Translations under genes and position numbers: made by a program
DNA from: Billgrantia tianxiuensis
GTDB taxonomy: Bacteria; Pseudomonadota; Gammaproteobacteria; Pseudomonadales; Halomonadaceae
Assembly (NCBI RefSeq): GCF_009834345.1
Contig: NZ_CP035042.1
Coordinates: 1,798,001 to 1,862,000 of the forward strand
Direction of reading: 5' to 3'
DNA length: 64,000 nucleotides
In this document: in pieces, positions 44,942-54,191 of the stretch
How positions within the stretch are numbered: position 1 is the stretch's first letter
Layout of the letters: every line of letters starts with the position of its first letter
Notes under the pieces: generated by a model
What the model was told of the DNA's origin: nothing
Databases searched by the model: none
What the model saw: the letters and a program-made list of their open reading frames with translations, nothing else

Positions 44942-45998
44942 GAGGTTTCTCCTTGCTGTGTTGCGGCGTTCAGGCTGCCCCGAGGGAGCTGCATGGTGAG
45001 GCAGTGCAGGCTGCCGTGCTGGCGGATCACGCTCAGGCAGTCGATAGGCACGATGTCGCGGTCGGGGAAGGCGGCGGCCAGGGCGGCGAGCGCCCGGCTG
45101 TCGGCGGCGTCACCATAGACAGGCACCAGCACCGCGGAGTTCACGATCAGGAAATTGGCGTAGGTGGCCGGCAACCGGTGGCCGTCCACCGGATCGAAGC
45201 AGGGACGCGGCCACGGCAGCGGCACCAGGCGATAGGGCTCGCCATCGGCGCGGCGCAATGCCTTGAGCTCGACCTCCATGGCGGCCAGGGCCGGGTAGTG
45301 TGGGTCGGCTTCGTCGTCGCAGCGCACGTAGGCGATGGTGGCCGGGTCGCAGAAGCGTGCCAAGGTATCCACGTGGCTGTCGGTATCGTCGCCTTCCAGG
45401 TGGCCGTTGGCCAACCACAGCACCCGCTCGACGCCAAAATCAGCTTTGAGCAGGGCTTCCACCGCCTCGCGGTCGAGTTGAGGGTTGCGGTTGGGGTTGA
45501 GCAAACAGGCCTCGGTGGTGAGCAGGGTGCCCTCGCCGTCGGTGTCGATGGCACCACCTTCGAGCACGATATCGTGGCTCTCCACCGGGCAGGCATAAGC
45601 GCCGAGATCGGCCAGCTTCCTGGTCAGCGCGTTATCGCGCCCGGCCTCGAACTTGCCGCCCCAGCCGGTGAAGACGTAGTCGAGCAGAACGAGGTCGCCG
45701 TCGCGCTCGATGGCGATGGGGCCGTGGTCCCGGGCCCAGGTGTCGTCGGCCTCGGCCACTGCGAGGTGCAGACGCGCAGCGGCGACCCCCAGGTTGGCGA
45801 AGCGCTGGGCAAGATGCACGCGGGTGGCGGCATCGGGTACCGCGATCAGCACGTTCTGATAACGCGTGATGGCGACCACCATCGCTTCCATAGTGGCCTC
45901 GATGCGCTCGAGCAAAGGTGCCCAGTCGCTGGTGGGGCTGGGCCAGGTGAGCTGGACGGCATCCTGGGGTGCCATTCGGGAAGCAGGCGGTTGGCCAT
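44938..45998 (-). CDS. aguA: Agmatine deiminase, one frameshift near the start
   Basis: Hydrolyses agmatine to N-carbamoylputrescine and ammonia (PAD fold). Motifs: DDTWARDHGPI, GGWGGKFE-like TGWGGKFEAGRDN, GHLEGDDTDSHVDTLARF with the His/Asp, and the nucleophile Cys in GSLHCLTMQLPRG near the C-terminus. The best start is ATG 45996-45998 (AAGAGG 8 bp upstream), giving MANRLLPEW; this is out of frame with the rest and one C is missing in CC 45972-45973. Corrected, the protein has 353 residues. Without correction only a false longer N-terminus is open. Confidence 0.87.
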
Positions 45999-46022
45999 GA
46001 GCAAAGCCTCTTGAGTCGCGTC

Positions 46023-46172
46023 TTAGGAAAGCGCTGCACAAATGCCTACGCGAGCGCATCACTGCGTTGCGCGGTGCGCGGAATCCTCACATATACCCCA
46101 TATGCTCTGGTTCCTGTGCTCCGTGCGCCTTGTGCTTCATCTCGCTCGTCGATTTGTTCAGTGCTTCCTTAA
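46023..46172. mobile_element. 150-bp inverted-repeat element (MITE-like)
   Basis: The left end TTAGGAAAGCGCTGCACAAAT (21 bp; 46023-46043) is matched by the inverse of the right end (46152-46172) in 17 of 21 positions. The inner arms also pair imperfectly (for example GCGCGGTGCGCGGAATCC region with its partner near 46120), so the whole can fold as one long hairpin around CATATACCCCATATG. It encodes no credible protein and lies between the aguA start and lolC. A copy number in this genome cannot be told here. Confidence 0.55.
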
Positions 46173-46303
46173 ACGGTGCCGGGTAGCGAGTCGGCGCAAT
46201 GTAGGCGCGCATCGACAATCTTGCAAGTACTGAGCAATCCACATGCAGCCGATGCAGCGCGGCGCAAAAAACCGTACCATGGCCCCCTCTGACAAGGAAC
46301 GCG

Positions 46304-47548
46304 ATGATGCTCGACCGCCTGCCACTGTTGATCGGGTTGCGCTATGTGCGCGCCAAGCGCCGCAACCACTTCATTTCCTTCATATCTCTGACCTCCATGC
46401 TGGGCCTGATGCTGGGCGTGGCGGTACTGATCCTGGTGCTCTCGGTGATGAACGGCTTCGACCACGAGCTGCGCACGCGCATTCTCGGTATGGTGCCGCA
46501 TACCAAGATCGAGTCGCGCAGCGGCCTGGTCGAATGGGAAGCGCTTGCCGAGAGGTTGATGCAGCGCGAGAGAGTGATCGGTGCCGCACCCTACGTGCAG
46601 CAGCAGGGCATGTTCTCCGTGGCTGGGCGTAACGAGGGGGCCATGGTCAACGGTATCCACCCTGAATGGGAGGACCGCGTCTCGATCATCGGCCGTCACA
46701 TGCAGCGGGGCAGTCTCGACGACTTGCAGCCAGGCGAGTGGAACATCGTGCTGGGCTCGCTGCTGGCGCGCCACCTCGGCGTGGGGGTGGGTGACCGGGT
46801 CACGCTGCTGGTGCCCGAGGCCTCGATTACCCCGGCCGGGGTCTTCCCGCGGCTGAAGCGCTTCACGGTGAGCGGCATCTTCAGCGTCGGCGCCGATCTC
46901 GATGCCAATCTGGCCTATGCCAACATCGAGGACATGCAGACCCTCGCGCGCCTCGGCGATGCCGTGGGCGGGTTGCGTCTCGAGCTGAACGATCTGTTCG
47001 TCGCCGGCTCGGAAACCCGCGCCATCATCAACGAACTGGGCACCGGCTACCGCGGTATCGACTGGACCTTCTCCCATGGCAACCTGTTCCAGGCCATCCA
47101 GATGGAGAAGCGCATGATTGCGCTGCTGCTGACGGTGATCATTGCCGTGGCCGCCTTCAACATCGTCTCGACCCTGGTGATGGTGGTCACCGACAAGCAC
47201 GCCGACATCGCCATCCTGCGCACCATCGGTGCTACGCCACGCTCGATCATGGGCATCTTCGTGGTGCAGGGCCTGGCGATTGGAGTGATCGGCATCGCCA
47301 TCGGCGTGGGGCTGGGCATCCTGCTGGCGCTGACCGTCTCCGACCTGATCGGTTGGGTGGAGTCGACGCTGGGCATCCAGTTCCTCGATGCCGGGGTCTA
47401 TTTCATCAGCGACCTGCCGTCACGCCTGCATTGGGATGACGTGCGCGATATCGTTGCCGCTGCCTTCGGCCTGACCTTCCTCTCCACCCTCTATCCCGCC
47501 TGGCGCGCCTCACGCGTGCAACCTGCGGAGGTTCTGCGCTATGAGTGA
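46304..47548 (+). CDS. lolC: Lipoprotein-releasing ABC permease LolC/LolE
   Basis: A 414-residue FtsX-type permease: an N-terminal helix (about 26-48) after KRRNHFISFISLTSML, a periplasmic domain of about 200 residues, and three C-terminal helices (271-295, 320-345, 380-400) with the HADIAILRTIGATPRSI coupling segment. LolCDE extracts lipoproteins from the inner membrane and hands them to LolA. Only one lolC/E-type gene is present before lolD. Start ATG 46304 or 46307. The upstream gap holds the 150-bp element. Confidence 0.92.
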   Translation: MMLDRLPLLIGLRYVRAKRRNHFISFISLTSMLGLMLGVAVLILVLSVMNGFDHELRTRILGMVPHTKIESRSGLVEWEALAERLMQRERVIGAAPYVQQQGMFSVAGRNEGAMVNGIHPEWEDRVSIIGRHMQRGSLDDLQPGEWNIVLGSLLARHLGVGVGDRVTLLVPEASITPAGVFPRLKRFTVSGIFSVGADLDANLAYANIEDMQTLARLGDAVGGLRLELNDLFVAGSETRAIINELGTGYRGIDWTFSHGNLFQAIQMEKRMIALLLTVIIAVAAFNIVSTLVMVVTDKHADIAILRTIGATPRSIMGIFVVQGLAIGVIGIAIGVGLGILLALTVSDLIGWVESTLGIQFLDAGVYFISDLPSRLHWDDVRDIVAAAFGLTFLSTLYPAWRASRVQPAEVLRYE

Positions 47549-48326
47549 TTCGGCTATCGAAAACCAGCAAAGCCCCGTACAGCGTACCGCCAGCGGCAAG
47601 GTGATGCTGGCCTGCCGCGACCTGACCCGCGTCTATCGCGAGGGGCCGCAGGACGTCACCGTGCTCGATGGTCTGTCGCTCGAGGTACGGGCGGGAGAGC
47701 GTGTCGCCGTGGTGGGCAGTTCGGGGTCAGGCAAGACCACGCTGCTCAACCTGCTGGGAGGGCTCGATCGGCCCACGCGTGGCGAGGTGAGCATCGCCGG
47801 TGAATCGTTGTTGGATCTGGGCGAGGCGGCGCTGGGGAAATTCCGTAATCGCCACATCGGCTTCGTCTACCAGTTCCATCATTTGCTGGCGGAGTTCACC
47901 GCACTGGAGAACGCTGCGCTGCCGCTGATAGTGCGTGGCCAGCGCAAGAAAGCCGCCGAGGCCAGGGCGCGCGAGCTGCTGGTCAAGGTGGGCATCGAGC
48001 ACCGGGCCGACCACAAGCCGGGCGAGCTCTCTGGGGGCGAACGTCAGCGCGTGGCCATCGCCCGGGCGTTGGTCACCGACCCCAGTCTGGTGCTGATGGA
48101 CGAGCCGACCGGTAACCTGGACCAGGCTACCGCGGCCAGCATCCTGGCGCTGATGGATGAACTGGCCCGCACTACCGACTGCGCCTTCGTGGTGGTCACC
48201 CACGACCCCTCGCTCGCCGCCCACCAGGATCGGGTGATGAGATTGGACGGGGGCGCCTCACCGAGCAATCCTGAGGCTCGTCACGAGGCGTTCGACATTT
48301 CTCCAAGCCCCCGCCCGGGGGCTTAG
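47541..48326 (+). CDS. lolD: Lipoprotein-releasing ABC ATPase LolD
   Basis: A 261-residue ATPase with Walker A GSSGSGKTT, the LolD motif FVYQFHHLLAEFTALEN, signature LSGGERQR and Walker B LVLMDEPTGNLD. It overlaps lolC by 8 bp. The N-terminal 22 residues (SDSAIENQQSP) and the C-terminal 25 are extra and likely disordered. The stop lies inside a palindrome shared with the convergent DUF2062 gene. Confidence 0.94.
   Translation: MSDSAIENQQSPVQRTASGKVMLACRDLTRVYREGPQDVTVLDGLSLEVRAGERVAVVGSSGSGKTTLLNLLGGLDRPTRGEVSIAGESLLDLGEAALGKFRNRHIGFVYQFHHLLAEFTALENAALPLIVRGQRKKAAEARARELLVKVGIEHRADHKPGELSGGERQRVAIARALVTDPSLVLMDEPTGNLDQATAASILALMDELARTTDCAFVVVTHDPSLAAHQDRVMRLDGGASPSNPEARHEAFDISPSPRPGA
48305..48324. 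terminator. Palindrome within the overlapping ends of lolD and the DUF2062 gene
   Basis: AAGCCCCCG (48305-48313), CC, CGGGGGCTT (48316-48324) form a perfect 9-bp stem. The two convergent genes share 3 bp of stop codon here (lolD TAG 48324-48326, the other TAA on the minus strand 48323-48325). It lies in the coding end of lolD, with no T-run, so it may act more as a read-through barrier or mRNA end stabiliser. Confidence 0.55.
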
Positions 48327-48862
48327 TCGTCCATGTCGAGGCGCCGCAGACGGCGCCTCATGGCCCGCTGCTTCCAGCTGCGCGAGATGTGCCAGCGCCA
48401 TAGCAGGCGCACCAGCAGGTTGCCCAGCACGGCAAAGACGATGGCTGAAACCACCGAGCCCAGTGCCAGGGCGGGCAGGATATCGGCCATGCGCTCGGCG
48501 ACCCAGCGGGTGGAGACGCGGGTGGGAGCTTCGCGAGCCGGGGTGTCCATCAACCAGGCGCCGATGCGGTAGTTGCCATAGAAGATCAGCGGCATGGTCA
48601 GGGGATTGGTGATCCACACCAGGCCCACGGACAGCGGTAGGTTGCAGCGCAGCACCCAGGCGCCGAAAGCCGCGACCACCATCTGGAAGGGAATCGGCAG
48701 CATGGCGCTGAACAGCCCCACCGAGAAGGCATTCGCCACGGTGCGTCGAGAGAGTACCCAAAGTCCGGGATCGCCAATCAAATGGCCCATGAAACGCAGC
48801 GAGCGCTGGCGCCTGAGTGTCTCGGGGTTGGGCATGTAGCGCTGCAGGAATCGGCGCGGCAT
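48323..48862 (-). CDS. DUF2062 membrane protein
   Basis: The 179-residue product has the DUF2062 layout: a basic N-terminus, helices at about 43-70 and 75-98 with GLFSAMLPIPFQMVVAAF and GLVWITNPLTMPLIF, then a third at 138-160 and a very basic C-terminal tail (RSWKQRAMRRRLRRLD). Function is unknown; Pseudomonas has a DUF2062 gene at the same place between lolD and comEC. It is antisense-facing to lolD and divergent from comEC. Confidence 0.85.
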   Translation of the reverse strand: MPRRFLQRYMPNPETLRRQRSLRFMGHLIGDPGLWVLSRRTVANAFSVGLFSAMLPIPFQMVVAAFGAWVLRCNLPLSVGLVWITNPLTMPLIFYGNYRIGAWLMDTPAREAPTRVSTRWVAERMADILPALALGSVVSAIVFAVLGNLLVRLLWRWHISRSWKQRAMRRRLRRLDMDD

Positions 48863-49018
48863 GTCGGATTGGCTCGCTGCTTCGTGACCCGGGTATTATC
48901 CATGGATGGGAGCTGGCCCGCCATGCTGGGCGCAGGATACGGGCCAACGCTAGCAGCCTGTCGGGCTTGAGCGACCGGCTGCCAGGGGCCAGGGCGGGGA
49001 GGATAAGGGGGCAAGGGA

Positions 49019-51310
49019 GTGCGACTGGGCATGGCGATGCCGCTGGCGCTGGCGGCGCTGGTCGGTGTGGGGTTGGGCCACTGGGTTCCTGCCGCGCTAT
49101 TCGAGGGTTGGGCCTTGTGCCTGCTGTTTCTGCTTGGTCGCGGGCAATGGCGCGCCGCCGGCCTGGCTGTGGCGATCTTCTTTACCTCAAGCCAGGTGCT
49201 GCTGGCCAAGGGAGCCGTGCTGCCCGATGGGCTGCTCAGGGCCGATCTTTTCCTGACCGGGCGTATCGAGTCGGTCGAGGATGAGGGGCGGCTCAGCCGG
49301 TTGATGGTGCGCGTGGAGTCGTGCAGGCCGTTGGATCTTGCAAGGCTGCCGTGCGATGCGCTGCGTCGGGTACGGCTCAGCTTCTTCCAGGCTCCCGAGA
49401 TACAGGCGGGCGAACGCTGGGCCATGACCGTGCGGTTGCGGCCACCGGCGGGTTTCGCCAACCCCGGCACCTTCGACTACGGCGCCTGGCTATGGCGCGA
49501 GGGGATCCAGGCGACCGGCTATGTCCGTAGCGAGCCCGCCGCCGAGCGGCTGGAGACGGCGCCGATGTCGTTGCGCCAACGTGCGCTTGGCTATCTCGAC
49601 GAACAGGAGCTCTCTCCGCAGACCCGACGCTGGCTGGCTGCCTTGACCCTGGGAGCGGGGGACCGGCTTGCGCGCGATGACTGGGATCTGCTCAATGCCA
49701 GCGGTACGACCCATCTGGTGGTGATTTCAGGATTGCACGTGGGGCTGGTGGCGGCCTTTGCGCTGCTGATGGGGCGCGGGCTGGCGAGGCTGGTCATGCC
49801 GCGCCGATGGCGCATGACGGTATGGCCGTGGTGGCTGGCCGGCGTCGCGGCCGTGGGCTACGCCTGGTTGGCGGGTCTGCAGCCGCCGGCCATGCGCGCC
49901 ATGATCATGACCCTGGTGGGACTGTGGGTGGCCAGCGGTCGCCATGCGCCCGGCCCCTGGCAGGCGTGGTGGCTGGCCTTGGGTCTGGTGGTGCTGGTCG
50001 ACCCGCTGTCGGCGTGGCGCCCGGGGCTGTGGCTGTCGTTCCTGGCCGTGGCGCTGCTGATCCTCATCTGGCAGGGGCGGGTTCGGCCGCGAGGCCTGCT
50101 CGGCTGGGGATGGGGGCTGCTGCGTACCCAAGTATTGCTCGCTCCATTGATGGCCGCTGCCGTGCTGCTGGCGTTCGCTCGGCTGGCCCCGGCGGCGCCG
50201 CTGGTCAATCTGGTGGCGGTGCCACTGGTCAGCACGGTGCTGGTGCCCTTGGGATTGCTGGGCTGGCTACTGACTCCCGTGCCGCTGCTCGGTACGTTGT
50301 GCTGGTGGCTGTTCGAGCGTATCACGCAGTTGCTGGTGGGGCTGCTCGAATTGGCCGTCGACAACTTGCCGCTGTGGTGGCCTTCGCCGGAACAGGTCGT
50401 GCCGCTGGCGCTGATGCTCGGTCTCGTGGCGCTGCTGTGGTCGCTACCTGGCCTGGTCAGGGCGCTGCGGGTGGGAGCCACGTTGCTGCTGATACCTGCC
50501 ATGTTGGGTCTGTCCACGCCTGTGCCCGAGCCCGGTACGCTGCGGATCAGGGTTCAGGACGTCGGTCAGGGGCAGCTGATCGAATTGCGCAGTGCCAGCT
50601 ATCGGCTGCTCTATGATACCGGGCCGCGCTTTGCATCCGGCTTCGCTCCGCTGAGTTCGCTGTGGCCGGCAGGCCAGTATTTCGACGATGTCATGGTCAG
50701 TCATGACGATCTCGACCATGCCGGCGGTGTCACCGTGCTGGACGAGCGGCATACGGTGGGACGGTTCCTGGCGCCACCCGGTGAGTCGATAGGCGTGCCT
50801 GTCGACAGCTGCCTGCGCGGGCAGGCGTGGCAGCGAGACGGCGTCTCCTATCGCGTGTTGTGGCCGCCCGAGGAGACGGCGGAGCTCTCGAGCAACGACC
50901 GCTCCTGTGTTCTGGAGGTGACGGTCGGTAATGACCGGCTGCTGATCACCGGAGACGTCGGGCGCGAGATCGAGCGTTTGTTCCTGCTTGACGTGGAGTT
51001 GCCGGTCACCCTGCTGGTGGCGGGGCATCACGGCAGTCGCAGCAGTTCGGGGCCGCAGCTGGTGCAGGCGCTGGCTCCGCAAACCGTGGTTTACAGTGCT
51101 GCCCGACACAGTGCCTTCGGCCATCCCCACGACGAGGTGGTACGACGTTTTCGTCGTGCCGGCAGCTGTCAGTGGAGTACCGCGCTGGACGGTGCCGTGA
51201 CCTTATGGATGGGCCGTGCCGAGGGGCTTGCGCTGCACGCTGCGCGAGACATGCCCTGGCGCCGTGGCGGTGTCGAAGGTAGATGCCATGCGGTAGAATC
51301 GCGCCATTGA
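49019..51310 (+). CDS. comEC: DNA internalisation protein ComEC/Rec2
   Basis: The 763-residue channel for DNA uptake in natural transformation. Order: N-terminal helices and DUF4131-like region (1-180), competence domain of about seven helices with HLVVISGLHVGL (about 235-500), and a metallo-beta-lactamase domain with VQDVGQGQ, VSHDDLDHAGG and AGHHGSRSSSG (from about residue 508). It probably cuts one DNA strand as the other enters. Start is uncertain between GTG 49019 and ATG 49031. No other competence gene is in the window. Confidence 0.92.
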   Translation: MRLGMAMPLALAALVGVGLGHWVPAALFEGWALCLLFLLGRGQWRAAGLAVAIFFTSSQVLLAKGAVLPDGLLRADLFLTGRIESVEDEGRLSRLMVRVESCRPLDLARLPCDALRRVRLSFFQAPEIQAGERWAMTVRLRPPAGFANPGTFDYGAWLWREGIQATGYVRSEPAAERLETAPMSLRQRALGYLDEQELSPQTRRWLAALTLGAGDRLARDDWDLLNASGTTHLVVISGLHVGLVAAFALLMGRGLARLVMPRRWRMTVWPWWLAGVAAVGYAWLAGLQPPAMRAMIMTLVGLWVASGRHAPGPWQAWWLALGLVVLVDPLSAWRPGLWLSFLAVALLILIWQGRVRPRGLLGWGWGLLRTQVLLAPLMAAAVLLAFARLAPAAPLVNLVAVPLVSTVLVPLGLLGWLLTPVPLLGTLCWWLFERITQLLVGLLELAVDNLPLWWPSPEQVVPLALMLGLVALLWSLPGLVRALRVGATLLLIPAMLGLSTPVPEPGTLRIRVQDVGQGQLIELRSASYRLLYDTGPRFASGFAPLSSLWPAGQYFDDVMVSHDDLDHAGGVTVLDERHTVGRFLAPPGESIGVPVDSCLRGQAWQRDGVSYRVLWPPEETAELSSNDRSCVLEVTVGNDRLLITGDVGREIERLFLLDVELPVTLLVAGHHGSRSSSGPQLVQALAPQTVVYSAARHSAFGHPHDEVVRRFRRAGSCQWSTALDGAVTLWMGRAEGLALHAARDMPWRRGGVEGRCHAVESRH

Positions 51311-51343
51311 TCGCGACGGTCGTTGCGTGAAGAGGGGAAGACG

Positions 51344-52012
51344 ATGGACATGATGGATGCGCTCATCGCCGGCGGCTGGCTGATGATCCCCTTGCTGGGA
51401 TGCTCGCTGTTGGCGACGGTGATCATCATCGAGCGCCTCTGGACCCTGCGTGCCAAGCGTATCGCCCCCTATGGCCTGGGGCAGGAGGTCTGCTCGCTGG
51501 TGGCACGTGGCCAGGTCGATCTCTACTGGCTCGAGGGCCATTCGCCGCTGGGCGGCGTGCTGGCGGCCGGGCTGCGCAATGCCCGCCTGGGCCACGAGCA
51601 GGTCCGGGCCCGGCTACAAGAGGCCGCTACCGCGGTGATCCACGACATGGAGCGCTTCCTCAGCCCGCTGGGTACCATCGCGGCCATCACGCCATTGATC
51701 GGTCTGCTGGGTACCGTGGTAGGCATGATCGAAGTTTTCGCGGTGATCGTCTCCGCCGATGGCGTCGGGCGTACCGCCGAGCTTGCCGGCGGTATCTCGC
51801 GTGCCCTGGTGACGACCGCTGCGGGCCTCACCGTGGCGATTCCGGCGCTGATGTTCCATCGTTACTTCCTGCGCCGGGTCGAGGACATCACCGTGCGCAT
51901 GGAGGAGCAGGCCGGCCAGGTGGTTGAATTTCTCGCCCACTACCAGGGCGAGTTGGGCTTCAGCGATCAGCATGAGGGCGATCTCTCCGCCTCGGAGGCG
52001 AGGGGCTCGTGA
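51344..52012 (+). CDS. exbB: ExbB/TolQ-type proton channel
   Basis: A 222-residue protein with three membrane helices (about 8-30, 108-135, 150-172) and the MotA/TolQ/ExbB signature LIGLLGTVVGMIEVF and ALVTTAAGLTVAIPALM. With ExbD it harvests proton motive force for an envelope partner. It is followed by exbD with a GTGA overlap and by msbA and lpxK, as in many gammaproteobacteria, where the pair precedes lipid A genes. The start is ATG 51344. No TonB gene is near. Confidence 0.9.
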   Translation: MDMMDALIAGGWLMIPLLGCSLLATVIIIERLWTLRAKRIAPYGLGQEVCSLVARGQVDLYWLEGHSPLGGVLAAGLRNARLGHEQVRARLQEAATAVIHDMERFLSPLGTIAAITPLIGLLGTVVGMIEVFAVIVSADGVGRTAELAGGISRALVTTAAGLTVAIPALMFHRYFLRRVEDITVRMEEQAGQVVEFLAHYQGELGFSDQHEGDLSASEARGS

Positions 52013-52437
52013 GGTTCGTGCGCCGTCGTCGCGATCCGGTGGAGGTCAATCTCACACCGCTGATCGACGTGGTCTTTCTGCTGCTGATCTTCTTCATGGT
52101 ATCGACCACCTTCGAGACGCGTCAGGCGCTCGAGCTCACGCTTCCCGAGAGTGTGTCCGGGGTCGGGCTCGACGCCTCGCCGGTCACGCTGGTGGTGACC
52201 GCGCAGGGGCATTACCGGCTGGGCGAGCGTGAGTTCGCCGCCGCCGAGCTGGGCCAGGCGCTGTCTGCCGAAGCCGACCAGGCCAGGCTTCATGGCCTGG
52301 TCGTCGAGGCCGATGCCCGCGCGATGCATGCCGACGTGGTGCGGGCACTGGACCAGGCGGGCATGCATGGCATACGTCAAGTTCGCATCGCCACGAGCGA
52401 AACTCAGGCAACATCCACGCAAGCGGAGACACCGTGA
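52009..52437 (+). CDS. exbD: ExbD/TolR-type protein
   Basis: A 142-residue protein with one N-terminal helix, VNLTPLIDVVFLLLIFFMV, whose Asp is the proton carrier, followed by a periplasmic domain. GTG 52009 overlaps the exbB stop. The pair sits before msbA (4-bp overlap), which ties them to outer-membrane lipid assembly genes. Confidence 0.9.
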   Translation: MRFVRRRRDPVEVNLTPLIDVVFLLLIFFMVSTTFETRQALELTLPESVSGVGLDASPVTLVVTAQGHYRLGEREFAAAELGQALSAEADQARLHGLVVEADARAMHADVVRALDQAGMHGIRQVRIATSETQATSTQAETP

Positions 52438-54191
52438 CTCAAGACCGGACCCAACATTCGGGCTGGACCCTCTACAAGCAGCTGCTGGCCTACGTCAAGC
52501 CGCACTGGATCTCGTTCGCCCTGGCGATCGTCGGCTATGCGCTCTATGCGGCCTCCAGTACGGCCCTGGCCGAGATGATGAAGCGCTTGATCGATGGCAT
52601 TCAGGACCCCGACGCCGCCTTCCGCCTGTTCCTGCCGCTGTTCGTGGTGTTCATGTTTGCCGCCAGGGGACTCGGCACCTTCCTCGGGACCTATTTCATG
52701 AGCAACGTGGCGCGCAACGTAGTGCATGCGCTGCGCTGCAACGTGTTCAATCACATGCTGCACCTGCCCGGTCGCTTCTTCGATTCGCACTCCAGCGGAC
52801 ACCTGATCTCGCGGGTTACCTACCATGTGGAGCAGGTCACCGGGGCGGCGACCAATGCCATCACCATCCTGCTGCGCGAGGGGCTGTTCGTGATCGGCCT
52901 GTTGGGCTATCTGCTGTGGACCAACTGGATGCTGACCCTGCTGTTCCTGGCCGTGACGCCGCTGATCGGTGGTGTGGTGAGCTATGCCAGCAAGCGCTTC
53001 CGGCGCATCTCCCTGCGCATTCAGGATTCCATGGGCGACGTGACCCATGTGGCCTCCGAGGCCTTGACTGGATACCGTGTGGTGCGGACTCACGGTGCCG
53101 AAGCCTACGAGAAGGAGCGTTTCGCCCGGGCCAGCGACTACAACCGCCAGCAGAAGATGAAGGAAGCGCTGACCAAGGCCATCAGTACGCCGGTAATCCA
53201 GCTACTGATTGCCGTGTCGCTGGCGGTACTGGTGTGGCTGGCCATGTCGCCGGCGCTGTTGGCCGACATGACGCCCGGTGAATTCGTCGCCTTCATCACC
53301 GCCGCATCGCTGATGGCCAAGCCGGTGCGTCAGCTCACCGAGATCAACAGCGAGATTCAGAAAGGGATCGCTGCCGCCGCCGAGCTGTTCGGCCTGATGC
53401 AGGTGCCGCTCGAGCCCGACGAGGGGACCCGCGAGCCCGAGCGCCTCAAGGGCAAGGTCGAGCTGCGTGGGGTGCATTTCCGCTACGGCGAGGATCAGCC
53501 CGAAGTGCTCAAGGGCATTGATATCGTCATCGAGCCCGGGGAGATGGTCGCTATCGTGGGACGCTCGGGGAGCGGCAAGTCGACCCTGGCGGGACTGTTG
53601 CCGCGCTTCTACCGGCCCACCTCTGGCCAGGTGCTGATCGACGGCGTACCCATCGACGAGTACCGCCTGGCGCCCTTGCGTCGTCAGCTCGCCCTGGTGT
53701 CGCAGCAGGTGACGCTGTTCAACGCCAGCGTCGCCGACAACATCGCCTACGGTGTGCCCGAAGCGGATCGCGACACCATCGAGGCGGCCGCACAGGCGGC
53801 CTATGCTCATGAGTTCATCGAGCGGCTGCCCGACGGCTACGACACCATCGTTGGCGACAATGGTGTGATGCTCTCCGGTGGTCAGCGCCAGCGTCTCGCC
53901 ATTGCCCGGGCGATCTTCAAGGACTCCCCGCTGCTGATTCTCGACGAGGCGACCTCGGCGCTGGACACTGAGTCGGAGCGTTACATCCAGCAGGCGCTCG
54001 AGGTGGTCTGCCGCGGTCGCACGACGCTGGTCATCGCCCACCGGCTTTCCACCATCGAGCGGGCCGATCGCATTCTGGTGATGGAGCAGGGTCAGATCGT
54101 CGAGCAGGGCGCTCATGCCGAACTTCTGGCGCGCGACGGCGCTTATGCCGCGCTGCACCGGTTGCAGTTCCAGGAAACCTCGGTGTCATGA
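52434..54191 (+). CDS. msbA: Lipid A export ABC transporter MsbA
   Basis: A 585-residue half-transporter that flips core-lipid A across the inner membrane. Six helices occupy about residues 22-310; the nucleotide domain has Walker A GRSGSGKST, Q-loop LVSQQVTLFN, signature LSGGQRQR, Walker B LLILDEATSALD and H-loop IAHRLST. GTG 52434 overlaps exbD and the stop overlaps lpxK by 4 bp. The coupling to lpxK matches the usual msbA-lpxK pair. Confidence 0.94.
   Translation: MTQDRTQHSGWTLYKQLLAYVKPHWISFALAIVGYALYAASSTALAEMMKRLIDGIQDPDAAFRLFLPLFVVFMFAARGLGTFLGTYFMSNVARNVVHALRCNVFNHMLHLPGRFFDSHSSGHLISRVTYHVEQVTGAATNAITILLREGLFVIGLLGYLLWTNWMLTLLFLAVTPLIGGVVSYASKRFRRISLRIQDSMGDVTHVASEALTGYRVVRTHGAEAYEKERFARASDYNRQQKMKEALTKAISTPVIQLLIAVSLAVLVWLAMSPALLADMTPGEFVAFITAASLMAKPVRQLTEINSEIQKGIAAAAELFGLMQVPLEPDEGTREPERLKGKVELRGVHFRYGEDQPEVLKGIDIVIEPGEMVAIVGRSGSGKSTLAGLLPRFYRPTSGQVLIDGVPIDEYRLAPLRRQLALVSQQVTLFNASVADNIAYGVPEADRDTIEAAAQAAYAHEFIERLPDGYDTIVGDNGVMLSGGQRQRLAIARAIFKDSPLLILDEATSALDTESERYIQQALEVVCRGRTTLVIAHRLSTIERADRILVMEQGQIVEQGAHAELLARDGAYAALHRLQFQETSVS

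Noticed and set aside
44953..46014. 353-residue open frame antisense to aguA
   Set aside because: A Gly/Val/Ala-rich shadow frame. AguA motifs on the other strand are clear.
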